Below, piece after piece: positions 1 through 8,226 of a DNA stretch of 64,000 bases. Below the pieces are notes generated by a model. That model had not been told where the DNA came from. It worked only from the letters and a program-made list of their open reading frames with translations, and did no database searches. Positions within the stretch are counted from its first letter, which is position 1. Each line of letters starts with the position of its first letter. The translations under genes were made by a program, and so were the position numbers. The DNA comes from Acidobacteriota bacterium (lineage in GTDB: Bacteria; Acidobacteriota; Polarisedimenticolia; JACPZX01), in the NCBI GenBank assembly GCA_016195325.1, contig JACPZX010000085.1, forward strand, positions 23,124 through 87,123, given 5' to 3'.

Positions 1-1307
1 CGGGGATCGTCAAGAACCAGATTCCGAGGATCTTCGGCCAGCTGTTGTACGGATCGAAGTTCCACGCGTTGAAGCAGTCCCGCGGACAGCAGGGAATCGG
101 CATCTCCGCCGCGGGCATGTACGCGCAGCTCACGACCGGGAAACCCGTACGCATCGTCTCGCGCACCGCCAGGGGAAAGCCCGCGCACCAGTACGAGATC
201 GCGATCAACACCGCGAAGAACGCGCCGCAGACGATCTCCGAGGGGGTCGTCGAGTGGGATCGGGACCACGGCACGCGCGTGTCGATGGAGCTCGCGGGCG
301 TCTACAAGAAGGGGAGGCGATCGCTCGACGACTACGTCGCGCAGACCGCCCAGGCCAACCCGCACGCGGAAATCGTCTATCGATCGCCGAAGGGTGAGGA
401 GTTCCGCTACGAGCGGATCGCGAACGAGCTCCCCAAGGAGCCTCTCGCGATAAAACCTCACCCGTACGGCGTCGAGCTCGGCATCCTGATGCGCATGATG
501 AAGGAGTCGCGCGGGCGCAGCGTCGCGGGCGCGCTCCAGTCGGATTTCTCGCGCGTCTCGTCGAAGGTCGCCACCGAGATCTGCCAGGCGGCCGGTGTGG
601 CCCCGGGAGGCAGGCCCGTAAAGCTCACTCCGGCGGAGGTCGAGCGGATCTTCAAGGCGATCCCCAAGATCCGCATCATGAGCCCGCCGACGAACTGCCT
701 GAGCCCGATCGGCGCCGAGTTGATCGAAGGGGGGCTCCGGAAGTCGATCGCGGCGGAGTTCTACGCCGCCGCGACGCGATCCCCGGCGGTCTACCGCGGC
801 AACCCGTTCCAGGTCGAGGTGGGGCTCGCGTACGGCGGTCAGCTCCCGGGCGACGAGCCGGTCGACCTGTGGCGGTTCGCGAACCGCGTGCCGCTCCAGT
901 ACCAGCAGTCGGCATGCGCCATCACGCGCTCCGTCATCACGACCGACTGGAAGAAGTACGGGCTGCAGCAGGCTCGGGGCGCGCTTCCGGCCGGGGCGAT
1001 GGTCCTCTTCGTCCACATCGCGTCCGTCTGGGTCCCCTTCACCTCCGAGAGCAAGGAGGCGGTGGCGACGTACCCCGAAATCGTCAAGGAGATACGCCTC
1101 GGCCTCCAGGAGTGCGGCCGGCGCCTCGGGGCCTTCCTCAGCCGGCGCCGCCGTCTCGCCGAGGAGGAGAAGAAGAAGTCCTACATCGAGCAGTACATCC
1201 CGCACATCGGGATCGCCCTGCGCGAGATCCTCGGGTTCAACGCGAAGGACGAGGCGAAGCTCGTCGCCGTCCTCAAGGACACCCTGGAGAGGAGCCGGAC
1301 GATCTGA
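1..1307 (+). CDS. top6B: DNA topoisomerase VI subunit B, 5'-truncated by window edge
   Basis: ATPase subunit of the A2B2 type IIB topoisomerase, which passes one duplex through a transient double-strand break to relax or decatenate DNA. The frame is open from base 3 and continues past the left edge, so the N-terminal part with the first GHKL motifs is missing. The visible sequence begins close to the conserved GHKL glycine segment RGQQGIGIS, followed by YAQLTTGKPV. The transducer-domain core NCLSPIGAE and the late segment RGNPFQVEVGLAYGG are typical of archaeal Top6B. A TTG at 45 could be read as a start, but the homology upstream of it (KNQIPRIFGQLLYGSKFH) shows it is internal. The stop overlaps the start of subunit A (TGATG), so the two are translationally coupled. 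Identification is firm. Confidence 0.95.
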   Translation, partial: GIVKNQIPRIFGQLLYGSKFHALKQSRGQQGIGISAAGMYAQLTTGKPVRIVSRTARGKPAHQYEIAINTAKNAPQTISEGVVEWDRDHGTRVSMELAGVYKKGRRSLDDYVAQTAQANPHAEIVYRSPKGEEFRYERIANELPKEPLAIKPHPYGVELGILMRMMKESRGRSVAGALQSDFSRVSSKVATEICQAAGVAPGGRPVKLTPAEVERIFKAIPKIRIMSPPTNCLSPIGAELIEGGLRKSIAAEFYAAATRSPAVYRGNPFQVEVGLAYGGQLPGDEPVDLWRFANRVPLQYQQSACAITRSVITTDWKKYGLQQARGALPAGAMVLFVHIASVWVPFTSESKEAVATYPEIVKEIRLGLQECGRRLGAFLSRRRRLAEEEKKKSYIEQYIPHIGIALREILGFNAKDEAKLVAVLKDTLERSRTI

Positions 1308-2392
1308 TGGCCGACAGCACCGTCAAGAAGATCAGGGATCAGGCGGCCGACGTGCAGCGTAAGATCCTCAAGGGCCAGAAGCCCACCATGAAGTTCCCGC
1401 TCCGCGCCCTCTCCAACGTGAAGTACGATCCGAAGGCGGGCTATTTCGAGATGCGCGGGCGCAAGAAGGAGCGCACGCTCACCGTCTCGACGGTGAAGAC
1501 CTTTGCGCAGACGCTCCGCATGATGGCCTTGTCGAAGGAGCTGGTCGAGCAGGACGACATCGCCACGAAGAGAGAGGCGTACTACGTCTCGAAAAACTGG
1601 GAAGCGGCTCGCTTCCTCGAGCAGCCCGAGTCCGACGCCGTGATGGACGACGTCGAGGCGCTGTTCCAGATCAACCGCGAGCAGCTCGGCTTCGTCCCGG
1701 AGGAGAAGGGGGGGGAGGTCGCCGGCAAGCTCTTCATCATCGACCGCGACACCGAGACGAAGAAGCTCCTGCGCATCGACTGCACGAAATTCGGCTCGGG
1801 GGCCTACTCGATCCCCATCTCGGTCGAGCACCTCAAGTTCGAGACCGACGCGAAATTCATCCTCGCCATCGAGACGGCCGGCATGTTCCAGCGGCTCGTG
1901 AAGCACGGCTACTTCAAGCACGCGAATTGCGTCCTCGTATCGATGGGAGGCGTGCCGACGCGGGCGTGCCGCCGGTTCGTCCGGCGCCTCGCCGATTTCA
2001 AGAAGATCCCGGTCTACGTCTTCGTCGACGGCGACCCCTACGGCATCAGCAACATCTACCGCACGCTGAAAGTCGGCTCGGGGAACGCCGCGCACCTCAA
2101 CGAGTTCTTCTGCGTGCCGCAGGCGCGGTTCATGGGCATCACCCCCCAGGACATCGTCGATTACAAGCTCCCGACTCACCCGCTCAAGGACGTGGACGTG
2201 AAGCGCGCGCGCGACGCGATCAAGAACGACCCGTTCTTCCAGCATCACAAGGAGTGGGTCAAGGCGATGAACCACCTTCTCGACATGGGCGTCCGTGCCG
2301 AGCAACAGGCCCTGGCCAAGCACGGCCTGAACTACGTCATCGAGACGTATCTTCCCGAGAAGCTCGCCCACACGGAGAGGTTTCTGCCGTAG
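1307..2392 (+). CDS. top6A: DNA topoisomerase VI subunit A (Spo11-like)
   Basis: DNA-cleaving subunit of topoisomerase VI, homologous to the meiotic protein Spo11. The 361-residue protein starts at the ATG that overlaps the stop of subunit B. The winged-helix/CAP active site is visible as TKREAYYVSK, with Tyr93 (second Tyr) at the position of the catalytic tyrosine. The Toprim metal-binding motif FVDGDPYGISN has Asp241 and Asp243. Length and domain order match archaeal Top6A. The pair is complete as far as it can be seen and all key residues are present, so the enzyme is probably active. Topoisomerase VI is a standard archaeal and plant enzyme and is scattered in bacteria, so lateral transfer at some point is likely (inference). 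Confidence 0.96.
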   Translation: MADSTVKKIRDQAADVQRKILKGQKPTMKFPLRALSNVKYDPKAGYFEMRGRKKERTLTVSTVKTFAQTLRMMALSKELVEQDDIATKREAYYVSKNWEAARFLEQPESDAVMDDVEALFQINREQLGFVPEEKGGEVAGKLFIIDRDTETKKLLRIDCTKFGSGAYSIPISVEHLKFETDAKFILAIETAGMFQRLVKHGYFKHANCVLVSMGGVPTRACRRFVRRLADFKKIPVYVFVDGDPYGISNIYRTLKVGSGNAAHLNEFFCVPQARFMGITPQDIVDYKLPTHPLKDVDVKRARDAIKNDPFFQHHKEWVKAMNHLLDMGVRAEQQALAKHGLNYVIETYLPEKLAHTERFLP

Positions 2393-2480
2393 GGGAGGCC
2401 GCCCCGCCGCACCCCCTTCCTTCGTCGTATTGATTGTCCCGATCGGCAAAAAACTCTTGCTGCGCAAGGCCTAGCGTAAC

Positions 2481-2508
2481 TTGACGTCTTTGTGTTTTTG
2501 AATATGTT
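2481..2508 (+). promoter_or_regulatory. sigma70-like promoter for the secreted protein at 2558
   Basis: TTGACG at 2481-2486 and TATGTT at 2503-2508, 16 nt apart, lie in an AT-rich island of the intergenic gap between top6A and the next gene. Position and strand fit transcription of the gene starting at 2558. Confidence 0.5.
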
Positions 2509-2557
2509 GTTTCTGTGAATGACATATGCAATCAATCGGGCGGTGAGCGGAGGCGGC

Positions 2558-3031
2558 ATGTACACGAAGCGTCGATGGATCGCAGCGTTGCTCGGGCTTC
2601 TCGGCGGGGTTTGCTTCGCGACCGGCGTTCGCGCCGACATCGCGTCGTTCACCGAACCACCCCAGGCCGAGCGGATCACGGCGCGCCACGTGATGCTGCG
2701 GGCCGACAGGATCTTCGGCTTCGCTCCCATGACGATTCGCCTCTCTGGAATGCTCCAGGAGCCGGACGGAAACCTTTCCCCGATGAAGGGTGGCCAGAGG
2801 GTTCGCATCGTCGTCGAGTCGCCCTTTCTCCGCGTGCAGAGCAGCGGAAATTTCCTCCCTCTGGTGAGCGACACGCACTACGAGGCGCTCTCGGTGGGTC
2901 CGGATGAGCCGACGGCGTTCCAGCGCTCGATGGAGATCCGGAAGCCCGGCACCTATTCGTTCCGCGTTCAGGTGCTCTCGACCAACGGAGAGGTCCTCAA
3001 CTCGAACGAGGTCAGCGTCAAGGTTCTCTAG
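2558..3031 (+). CDS. secreted protein of unknown function
   Basis: A 157-residue protein that I do not recognise. The start at 2558 is preferred over an upstream in-frame ATG-like codon at 2519 because GGAGG at 2549-2553 is well placed and because the protein then begins directly with a Sec signal peptide: basic MYTKRRW, hydrophobic AALLGLLGG, and a probable cleavage after GVRA near residue 26. The mature part is rich in beta-prone residues, with no cysteine pairs and no enzymatic motif that I can see. It may be a small periplasmic or surface beta-sandwich. It has its own promoter-like element upstream and a strong terminator downstream, so it is likely monocistronic. Confidence 0.75.
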   Translation: MYTKRRWIAALLGLLGGVCFATGVRADIASFTEPPQAERITARHVMLRADRIFGFAPMTIRLSGMLQEPDGNLSPMKGGQRVRIVVESPFLRVQSSGNFLPLVSDTHYEALSVGPDEPTAFQRSMEIRKPGTYSFRVQVLSTNGEVLNSNEVSVKVL

Positions 3032-3147
3032 CGTCCTTCCAGTTAGGCCGGCCGGGCGGCTGACTTGGGGTGGGTGGACCGGCGGCGCGCGTAACCCGGA
3101 TCGTGCGCCGCCCATACAGGCTCGGGTCGGGCGGACCCGGGCCACAT

Positions 3148-3185
3148 GGGGGGGGCGGCGGGTGGCCGCCCCCCCCTCTTCTTTT
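3148..3185 (+). terminator. intrinsic terminator after the secreted gene
   Basis: A 12-bp stem (3148-3159 pairing with 3165-3176; arms GGGGGGGGCGGC and GCCGCCCCCCCC) with a 5-nt loop is followed by TCTTCTTTT at 3177-3185. The T-rich tail is on the plus strand, so it acts mainly for the gene ending at 3031. It also lies just beyond the 3' end of the converging minus operon. Confidence 0.75.
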
Positions 3186-3685
3186 CAGCGTCCTTCGCAG
3201 GACGCCTGCAAGTCGTACGCGGGATACCAGCGCTCACCTTCCGCGCCGGGCATTCTCACGAGGTACGCCGGCGTCGAGGAGCCCTGGGGAAAGCGGTGCG
3301 AATCCTCGAACCGGACGACGCTGCCGAACTCCCTCCCGGAGGCGACATCGACGAGAGTTTGCCCGGGCTGGAAGCTCTTGCGGGATCTCAGGTACCCGGG
3401 CCCGTAGATTGCGGCGAGAATCGCGATGAAGACGACCACCGTCGCCGCGAGCGTGACGGGACTCTTGAGCGGATCCGGCCGCTCGAACCCTTCCCGATCG
3501 TAGGCGGCCTTCTTCGCGGGGTCCTTCAGCGTCTCGTACGCTTCCTCGATGCGCTTGAGGTGCGGGCCGTTCGCGTCCTGCCGCACGAGCGCGTACGAGA
3601 GCCGGATCTCGTCGGGGGGCGCCTCCGGGCTGACCTTCAGAATCCGGTAATACCCCTTGAGATCGAGAGGTTTCCTGGGCGCCAT
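3185..3685 (-). CDS. membrane-anchored J-domain-like protein lacking HPD
   Basis: A 166-residue protein. Residues about 10-67 resemble a DnaJ J-domain: YYRILKVSPEAPPDEIRLSY matches helices I-II and RIEEAYETLKDPAKKAAYD matches helices III-IV. The HPD tripeptide that J-domains use to stimulate Hsp70 is absent, and the helix II-III loop is short and reads VRQDANGPH. A single membrane helix follows at about 77-97 (SPVTLAATVVVFIAILAAIY), then a basic stretch and a soluble domain of about 65 residues. It is the last gene of the operon that starts with the ferredoxin. Without HPD, activation of DnaK seems unlikely; a scaffold or regulatory role is possible (inference). Confidence 0.75.
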   Translation of the reverse strand: MAPRKPLDLKGYYRILKVSPEAPPDEIRLSYALVRQDANGPHLKRIEEAYETLKDPAKKAAYDREGFERPDPLKSPVTLAATVVVFIAILAAIYGPGYLRSRKSFQPGQTLVDVASGREFGSVVRFEDSHRFPQGSSTPAYLVRMPGAEGERWYPAYDLQASCEGR

Positions 3686-3698
3686 GGCGCGCCTCCCG

Positions 3699-3809
3699 CT
3701 ACTTCCGGCCGGCGGAGTTGGGGAGGAGGCCCTTCTTGCGGAGCTTCACCCTCTTCGCCTTGCGTTGACGCCGACGCCGGATCTCTGCCTGCCTTGTTCC
3801 TTTTCCCAT
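3699..3809 (-). CDS. 36-residue highly basic protein (MGKG...)
   Basis: A very short gene encoding MGKGTRQAEIRRRRQRKAKR and then VKLRKKGLLPNSAGRK. About half of the residues are Arg or Lys. The ATG at 3809 has a clear AGGAG 7 nt upstream. The gene fills the gap between the Lon-N-like gene (stop at 3827) and the J-like gene (start at 3685) in the same operon, which supports it being real. The composition suggests binding to RNA, DNA or the ribosome. The MGKG start recalls the small ribosomal protein bTHX, but the rest does not match what I know of that family, so I leave it unnamed. Confidence 0.65.
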   Translation of the reverse strand: MGKGTRQAEIRRRRQRKAKRVKLRKKGLLPNSAGRK

Positions 3810-3826
3810 CGAATCGCTCCTCGCTT

Positions 3827-4516
3827 TCAGTGAATCGGGCCCGGCGGCCGACCCGGCGCGCCGGGTGCGCGCGAGAGGACGACCTTCTGCAGATGGGCCT
3901 CCAGGAATGTCGTCAGCTTCAGGCAGCGCTCCCGAATCTCGTCGATCTCGAGGAGCAACTGCTTCACCTCGGGGGGGAGTCCCACGTGGGCGCAGACGGA
4001 GTTGACCACGGTTTCATAGGGGAGATGCTCGCCGAGCGTCACCATCGGAGTGGACTCGCCCGCCATCTCCTGAACGAGGACGGTGCAGGCGCCGAAGAGC
4101 CGGACGAGATCTTCGCGGCCCGCGCCGGTCGAGTTGTCGGGAATCGTCTCCGCGATCGGTTGGATCCGCGCGGTCCGGTATGGAGAAGATCCGACGAGGT
4201 CGCCGAGCGCGACCTTGCGAAGGCCGACCAGCTTGAGATGGTAGCGCCCGTCCTCGGTCCGTTGGAGCGACGTGATCCGCCCGAGGCACCCCACCTCGCA
4301 GTAGTCCGGGTTCCCCTCATAGTCGCGTTCCCATCCGGCCTTCAGGAGGGACATCGCGATGCAGCCGTCTCCGCGCTCCGCGTCGGCGATCATCGCCCGA
4401 TACCGCGGCTCGAAGATGTGAAGCGGAAGGATCGTGCTCGGGAAGAGGACGACGGTCGGCAGCGGGAAGACGGGCGCAGTCTGAGGGAACGGCTCCGGAG
4501 ATCCAGCACCCGCCAT
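3827..4516 (-). CDS. Lon N-terminal (LON substrate-binding) domain protein
   Basis: A stand-alone 229-residue protein built like the substrate-binding N domain of Lon protease (LON/PUA-like), with no AAA+ or protease domain. The hallmark segment is FPLPTVVLFPSTILPLHIFE followed by RYRAMIADA at about residues 18-50, then the beta-rich part with VGCLGRI and RYHLKLVGLRK. The C-terminal helical part (about 150-220) contains VKQLLLEIDEIRERCLKL. The start is at ATG 4516, preceded by a G-rich ribosome binding site, 17 nt after the ferredoxin stop. The frame remains open further upstream, but that stretch is antisense to or overlaps the ferredoxin gene and has no Lon similarity. Stand-alone LON-domain proteins are widespread and poorly understood. 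Confidence 0.88.
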   Translation of the reverse strand: MAGAGSPEPFPQTAPVFPLPTVVLFPSTILPLHIFEPRYRAMIADAERGDGCIAMSLLKAGWERDYEGNPDYCEVGCLGRITSLQRTEDGRYHLKLVGLRKVALGDLVGSSPYRTARIQPIAETIPDNSTGAGREDLVRLFGACTVLVQEMAGESTPMVTLGEHLPYETVVNSVCAHVGLPPEVKQLLLEIDEIRERCLKLTTFLEAHLQKVVLSRAPGAPGRPPGPIH

Positions 4517-4533
4517 CGCTGCGGCCGCCCCCT

Positions 4534-5498
<965 letters not shown>

Positions 5499-5500
5499 CG

Positions 5501-5521
5501 CGCCCCCCACGCGGGGGGGGG
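5501..5521 (+). terminator. GC hairpin between convergent genes
   Basis: A run of C at 5503-5508 pairs with the G run from 5513, with a loop of about 4 nt, between the stops of the genes at 5498 and 5522. The T tract after it (CTATTTCTT) is weak, so efficiency is uncertain. Confidence 0.4.
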
Positions 5522-6487
5522 CTATTTCTTCCCCTCCACGATCCCCTTCAGGTCCATGATCGTGTTCTGATCCGACACGATGACCGAGATCTTGTCGGAG
5601 AGCTTGTCGACGTAGAGGTACCGGATGTAGTTGGGATTCTGCCGCAAGGCCTCGTTGATCGTCTCGATCGCCTTCGCCCGGCCGCTCGCCTCGATCACCT
5701 TTCGCTCGGCTTCCTTCTGCTCCTTCTCGAGGACGTACTTCATCTGCTCGGCCGACTGCTGCGCAATCTGCTTCGCCTCGATCGACTTCGCGAACTGCTC
5801 GGTGAACCGGACGTCCCTGAGGACGACCTCGTCGATGAGGAAGCCGTCCTTCTCCACCAGCGTCCTGATCTTCTCGTTGATCTCCGTCTGGATCTTCGCC
5901 CGCTTCGAGGAGTACACGTCCATGACGGCGTACTCGGAGATGACGAGGCGGATCACCGAGCGGATGGCGGGGCGGATGATCTTTTCCTCGTAGTCGGGCC
6001 CGATTTTCTGGTGGATCTCGATGACGCGCGACGGGTCGAGGTGATGCCACACCGTGATGTCGATGCCGACGAGAAGCCCTTCCTGCGTCGGCGACCAGAG
6101 CGAGTCGTCCGCTTCCGCCTTCCGCCCCTCACCCTGCGTTCCCGACATCGTGTACTCGAGCCGGCGCAGATCGTACAGGTGCGTGTCCGTCACGAGCGGC
6201 GTCACGAACGCGATCCCCTGCCGCGCCAGATCGAACTGCTTGGTGACGGTGTTGAAAATCACCAGCGCGTTTCCGACGGGGACGCTGCGCACTGACGCGA
6301 GGAAGAGCAGCACCAGGAGCACGAGCGGAACGGCGACCAGGAGGTTCTTGAGCGCGGGACCCTGCGGCCCCGAGACGCGGCGCCCGTCCGTGTCGAAGAC
6401 GTGGGGGCGCCGGCCGCCCTTCATGAACCGCGTGGCGGCGATCATGCCGAGAGCCAGAACTGCGAGGACGACGAAGATGCCGGGCAT
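5522..6487 (-). CDS. SPFH/prohibitin-family membrane protein
   Basis: A 321-residue member of the stomatin/prohibitin/flotillin/HflK family. It has an N-terminal membrane helix at 1-20 (MPGIFVVLAVLALGMIAATR), a second at about 46-66 (KNLLVAVPLVLLVLLFLASV), and then the SPFH domain with VPVGNALVIFNTVTKQF and LVGIDITVWHHLDPSRV. The Ala/Glu-rich coiled-coil region QIAQQSAEQMKYVLEKEQKE at about 240-270 drives oligomerisation in this family. Such proteins form large rings that organise membrane microdomains or modulate FtsH-type proteases. No nodulation-efficiency (NfeD) or protease partner is adjacent, so the partner is unknown here. Confidence 0.9.
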   Translation of the reverse strand: MPGIFVVLAVLALGMIAATRFMKGGRRPHVFDTDGRRVSGPQGPALKNLLVAVPLVLLVLLFLASVRSVPVGNALVIFNTVTKQFDLARQGIAFVTPLVTDTHLYDLRRLEYTMSGTQGEGRKAEADDSLWSPTQEGLLVGIDITVWHHLDPSRVIEIHQKIGPDYEEKIIRPAIRSVIRLVISEYAVMDVYSSKRAKIQTEINEKIRTLVEKDGFLIDEVVLRDVRFTEQFAKSIEAKQIAQQSAEQMKYVLEKEQKEAERKVIEASGRAKAIETINEALRQNPNYIRYLYVDKLSDKISVIVSDQNTIMDLKGIVEGKK

Positions 6488-6582
6488 GAGGGAGTCCCCC
6501 TAGGTTGGAACGGAGTGTGAGTTTCGGTGCGACTCACTTTACCGCGCGCGATGCCGGTTGTGGAATTCGTGCGCGCGCACAC

Positions 6583-6612
6583 AAAAAAAGGGCGGCGCAC
6601 CGGGCGCCGCCC
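6583..6612 (-). terminator. intrinsic terminator of the trypsin-like gene
   Basis: On the minus strand, GGGCGGCGC (6612-6604), a 5-nt loop and GCGCCGCCC (6598-6590) form a 9-bp stem followed by seven T residues (6589-6583). It lies 22 nt after the stop of the gene at 6635-7732. It is a textbook rho-independent terminator. Confidence 0.85.
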
Positions 6613-6634
6613 CTCTTGCAGAAAGCCGATCGAG

Positions 6635-7732
6635 TTACCTCGCGACGAAGGGATCCGTCTCGATGACCTTGACCTTCACGCCCTCGAGATCGGTGGGGAG
6701 GCCGTGTGCTCTCGAGCCGCCCGCGTTCTCGACGTACAGGATGATGACCGCCTTCGTTGGGTCGATGTCGTCCTTGCCGACGCCTGCGCCGATGACGCCC
6801 GGCTTCGCGAAGAGATCCGGCTCGTAGCGCTCCTTGATGGTGCGCGCGAAATCGATGTCGTTGGCCGAGGGGCCGTGGAGAAGGTTCGCCGACTCCACGC
6901 CGACCCCGATCGGCGTCGTGCCGGTGCAGGACCCGCTGCCCACGAAATGGGTCGTGTGTCCCCCTGCGTTGAGCGCGGCGAGGACGTCAGCGACAGGATT
7001 GCCGATGGTGACGCTGCTGCTGCCGGCGTACAGGAGCGCCACGGGGTTATGGCTGGCGTTGTCCGTCACGATGAGCGAGCCCGAATCTCCTCCGCCGCTG
7101 AAGGTCCCCGGCGTGATCGAGACCTGGTTCGAGTAGGTGATGGTGAACTTCTTCCCGGAGTTGCACCCCTTCTGGTAGCTGATGCTCACGTTGACGTTGG
7201 TGGCCTGGACGGTGCCAAAAGTCTGGCCGGTCGTCCGGCCGCTCTTCGTCACGTTTCCGGAAGCCGCCGCCGTGACGCAGGAAGGCACGCCGATGTCGAT
7301 GATCGACCCCGAGCCGTCGACGTTCGCGTTGGCGACCGAGAGCCCCACGTCCACGTTGGCGGTGCCGAGCGGGACGATGTTGCCGGCGAACGTGCCGACG
7401 ACGTTGTAGTTGCTTAGGGTCTGGCTGCAGCCCTTGTCGATGAGTCCCGGCTGGATGTCGGTCTCACCCGTGGTCGCGCTGCCCGAGCGGGCGAGGACGT
7501 GGTTGTTGCTCAGGATGTAGGTCGTGCCGTCCCTCGTGATCAGCGAGCCCAGCGTCCCGCCGCAACAGAACGCATTGCTGTGATCGGCGAGGCTGCCTCC
7601 GGACGTCCCCATCTGCACCGGCGGTGTCTGTTTCACCTGGTGGTTGGCGCCGCCGTCGGCGAACATCGGCGTTGCGGTCAGGGCCAGCGCCACGGCGCCG
7701 GCAAGGGCCAACATCCACTTCGCATTTCTCAT
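6635..7732 (-). CDS. secreted trypsin-like serine protease
   Basis: A 365-residue exported protein of the chymotrypsin fold. The signal peptide is about residues 1-26 (LALAGAVALALTATPMFA). The catalytic triad is recognisable in order: His in ILSNNHVLAR, Asp in NVDVGLSVAN, and Ser in GGGDSGSLIV. The C-terminal part after about residue 285 (RYEPDLFAKPGVIGAGVGKD, then VEGVKV-like repeats) is a separate small domain that may bind or regulate. The start at ATG 7732 has AAGGAG upstream and gives a clean signal peptide; a longer frame to 7801 has neither. It is probably monocistronic with a long leader (promoter at 8041-8070). The substrate is unknown. Confidence 0.85.
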   Translation of the reverse strand: MRNAKWMLALAGAVALALTATPMFADGGANHQVKQTPPVQMGTSGGSLADHSNAFCCGGTLGSLITRDGTTYILSNNHVLARSGSATTGETDIQPGLIDKGCSQTLSNYNVVGTFAGNIVPLGTANVDVGLSVANANVDGSGSIIDIGVPSCVTAAASGNVTKSGRTTGQTFGTVQATNVNVSISYQKGCNSGKKFTITYSNQVSITPGTFSGGGDSGSLIVTDNASHNPVALLYAGSSSVTIGNPVADVLAALNAGGHTTHFVGSGSCTGTTPIGVGVESANLLHGPSANDIDFARTIKERYEPDLFAKPGVIGAGVGKDDIDPTKAVIILYVENAGGSRAHGLPTDLEGVKVKVIETDPFVAR

Positions 7733-7776
7733 CGCGGGCTCCTTCTCGAAACGTTGACTTCCCGCGGCGCGAGTCC

Positions 7777-7917
7777 TCATGGACGCGCGCCGATCCCCCA
7801 AGCAAACACAACACCGCGCGCGCCCGCACGCGGTGAAGGACTCCGAAAACGGTTCATTGGAAGCTGATGAGAGAGGATGGGCGGGGCTGCTGCGGTGCCG
7901 ACGTTCACTTCATGCAC
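7777..7917 (-). CDS. possible 46-residue leader ORF
   Basis: Within the roughly 300-nt leader of the trypsin-like gene, a GTG at 7917 has AAGGAG 8 nt upstream and opens a 46-codon frame (MHEVNVGTAAAPPILSHQLP and so on) ending 44 nt before the next ATG. The composition is Arg/Pro/Gly-rich and could be chance translation of GC-rich DNA. An overlapping Met-Lys-stop minigene (ATG AAG TGA) lies 2 nt further downstream. I list it because of the ribosome binding site only. The remainder of 7733-8226 shows nothing else I can support apart from the promoter. Confidence 0.25.
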   Translation of the reverse strand: MHEVNVGTAAAPPILSHQLPMNRFRSPSPRAGARGVVFAWGIGARP

Positions 7918-8040
7918 GCAACGGGCTCCTTTCGACGTATTGCGGAGCGGCGATCGCTGCGAACCGTGGCGGGCCCTGCCGGGGCGATCCGGCGTGACGG
8001 CGGGCGCCCCGAGACGCGCGCGGTCGGGCGAGAACGGCCC

Positions 8041-8070
8041 ATCATACGGTGATTGGCGGTGAGCCGTCAA
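8041..8070 (-). promoter_or_regulatory. promoter for the trypsin-like gene
   Basis: On the minus strand, TTGACG (8070-8065) and TATGAT (8046-8041) are 18 nt apart. Transcription would begin near 8034, giving a leader of about 300 nt before the ATG at 7732. Confidence 0.6.
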
Positions 8071-8226
8071 TCCCATAATGGGGAGAAATCGAGAACAAGG
8101 GAGTCAGCGGGCTCCGGGTGTTGTGTTACCCTGCGCCCCGCCTGGGGCCGCTGGTGCGCCGCCGTGAATCGGAACGGGAGGGCACCTGGAAACATCACGC
8201 GACATCGTGGGACATCCTGAACAGCG

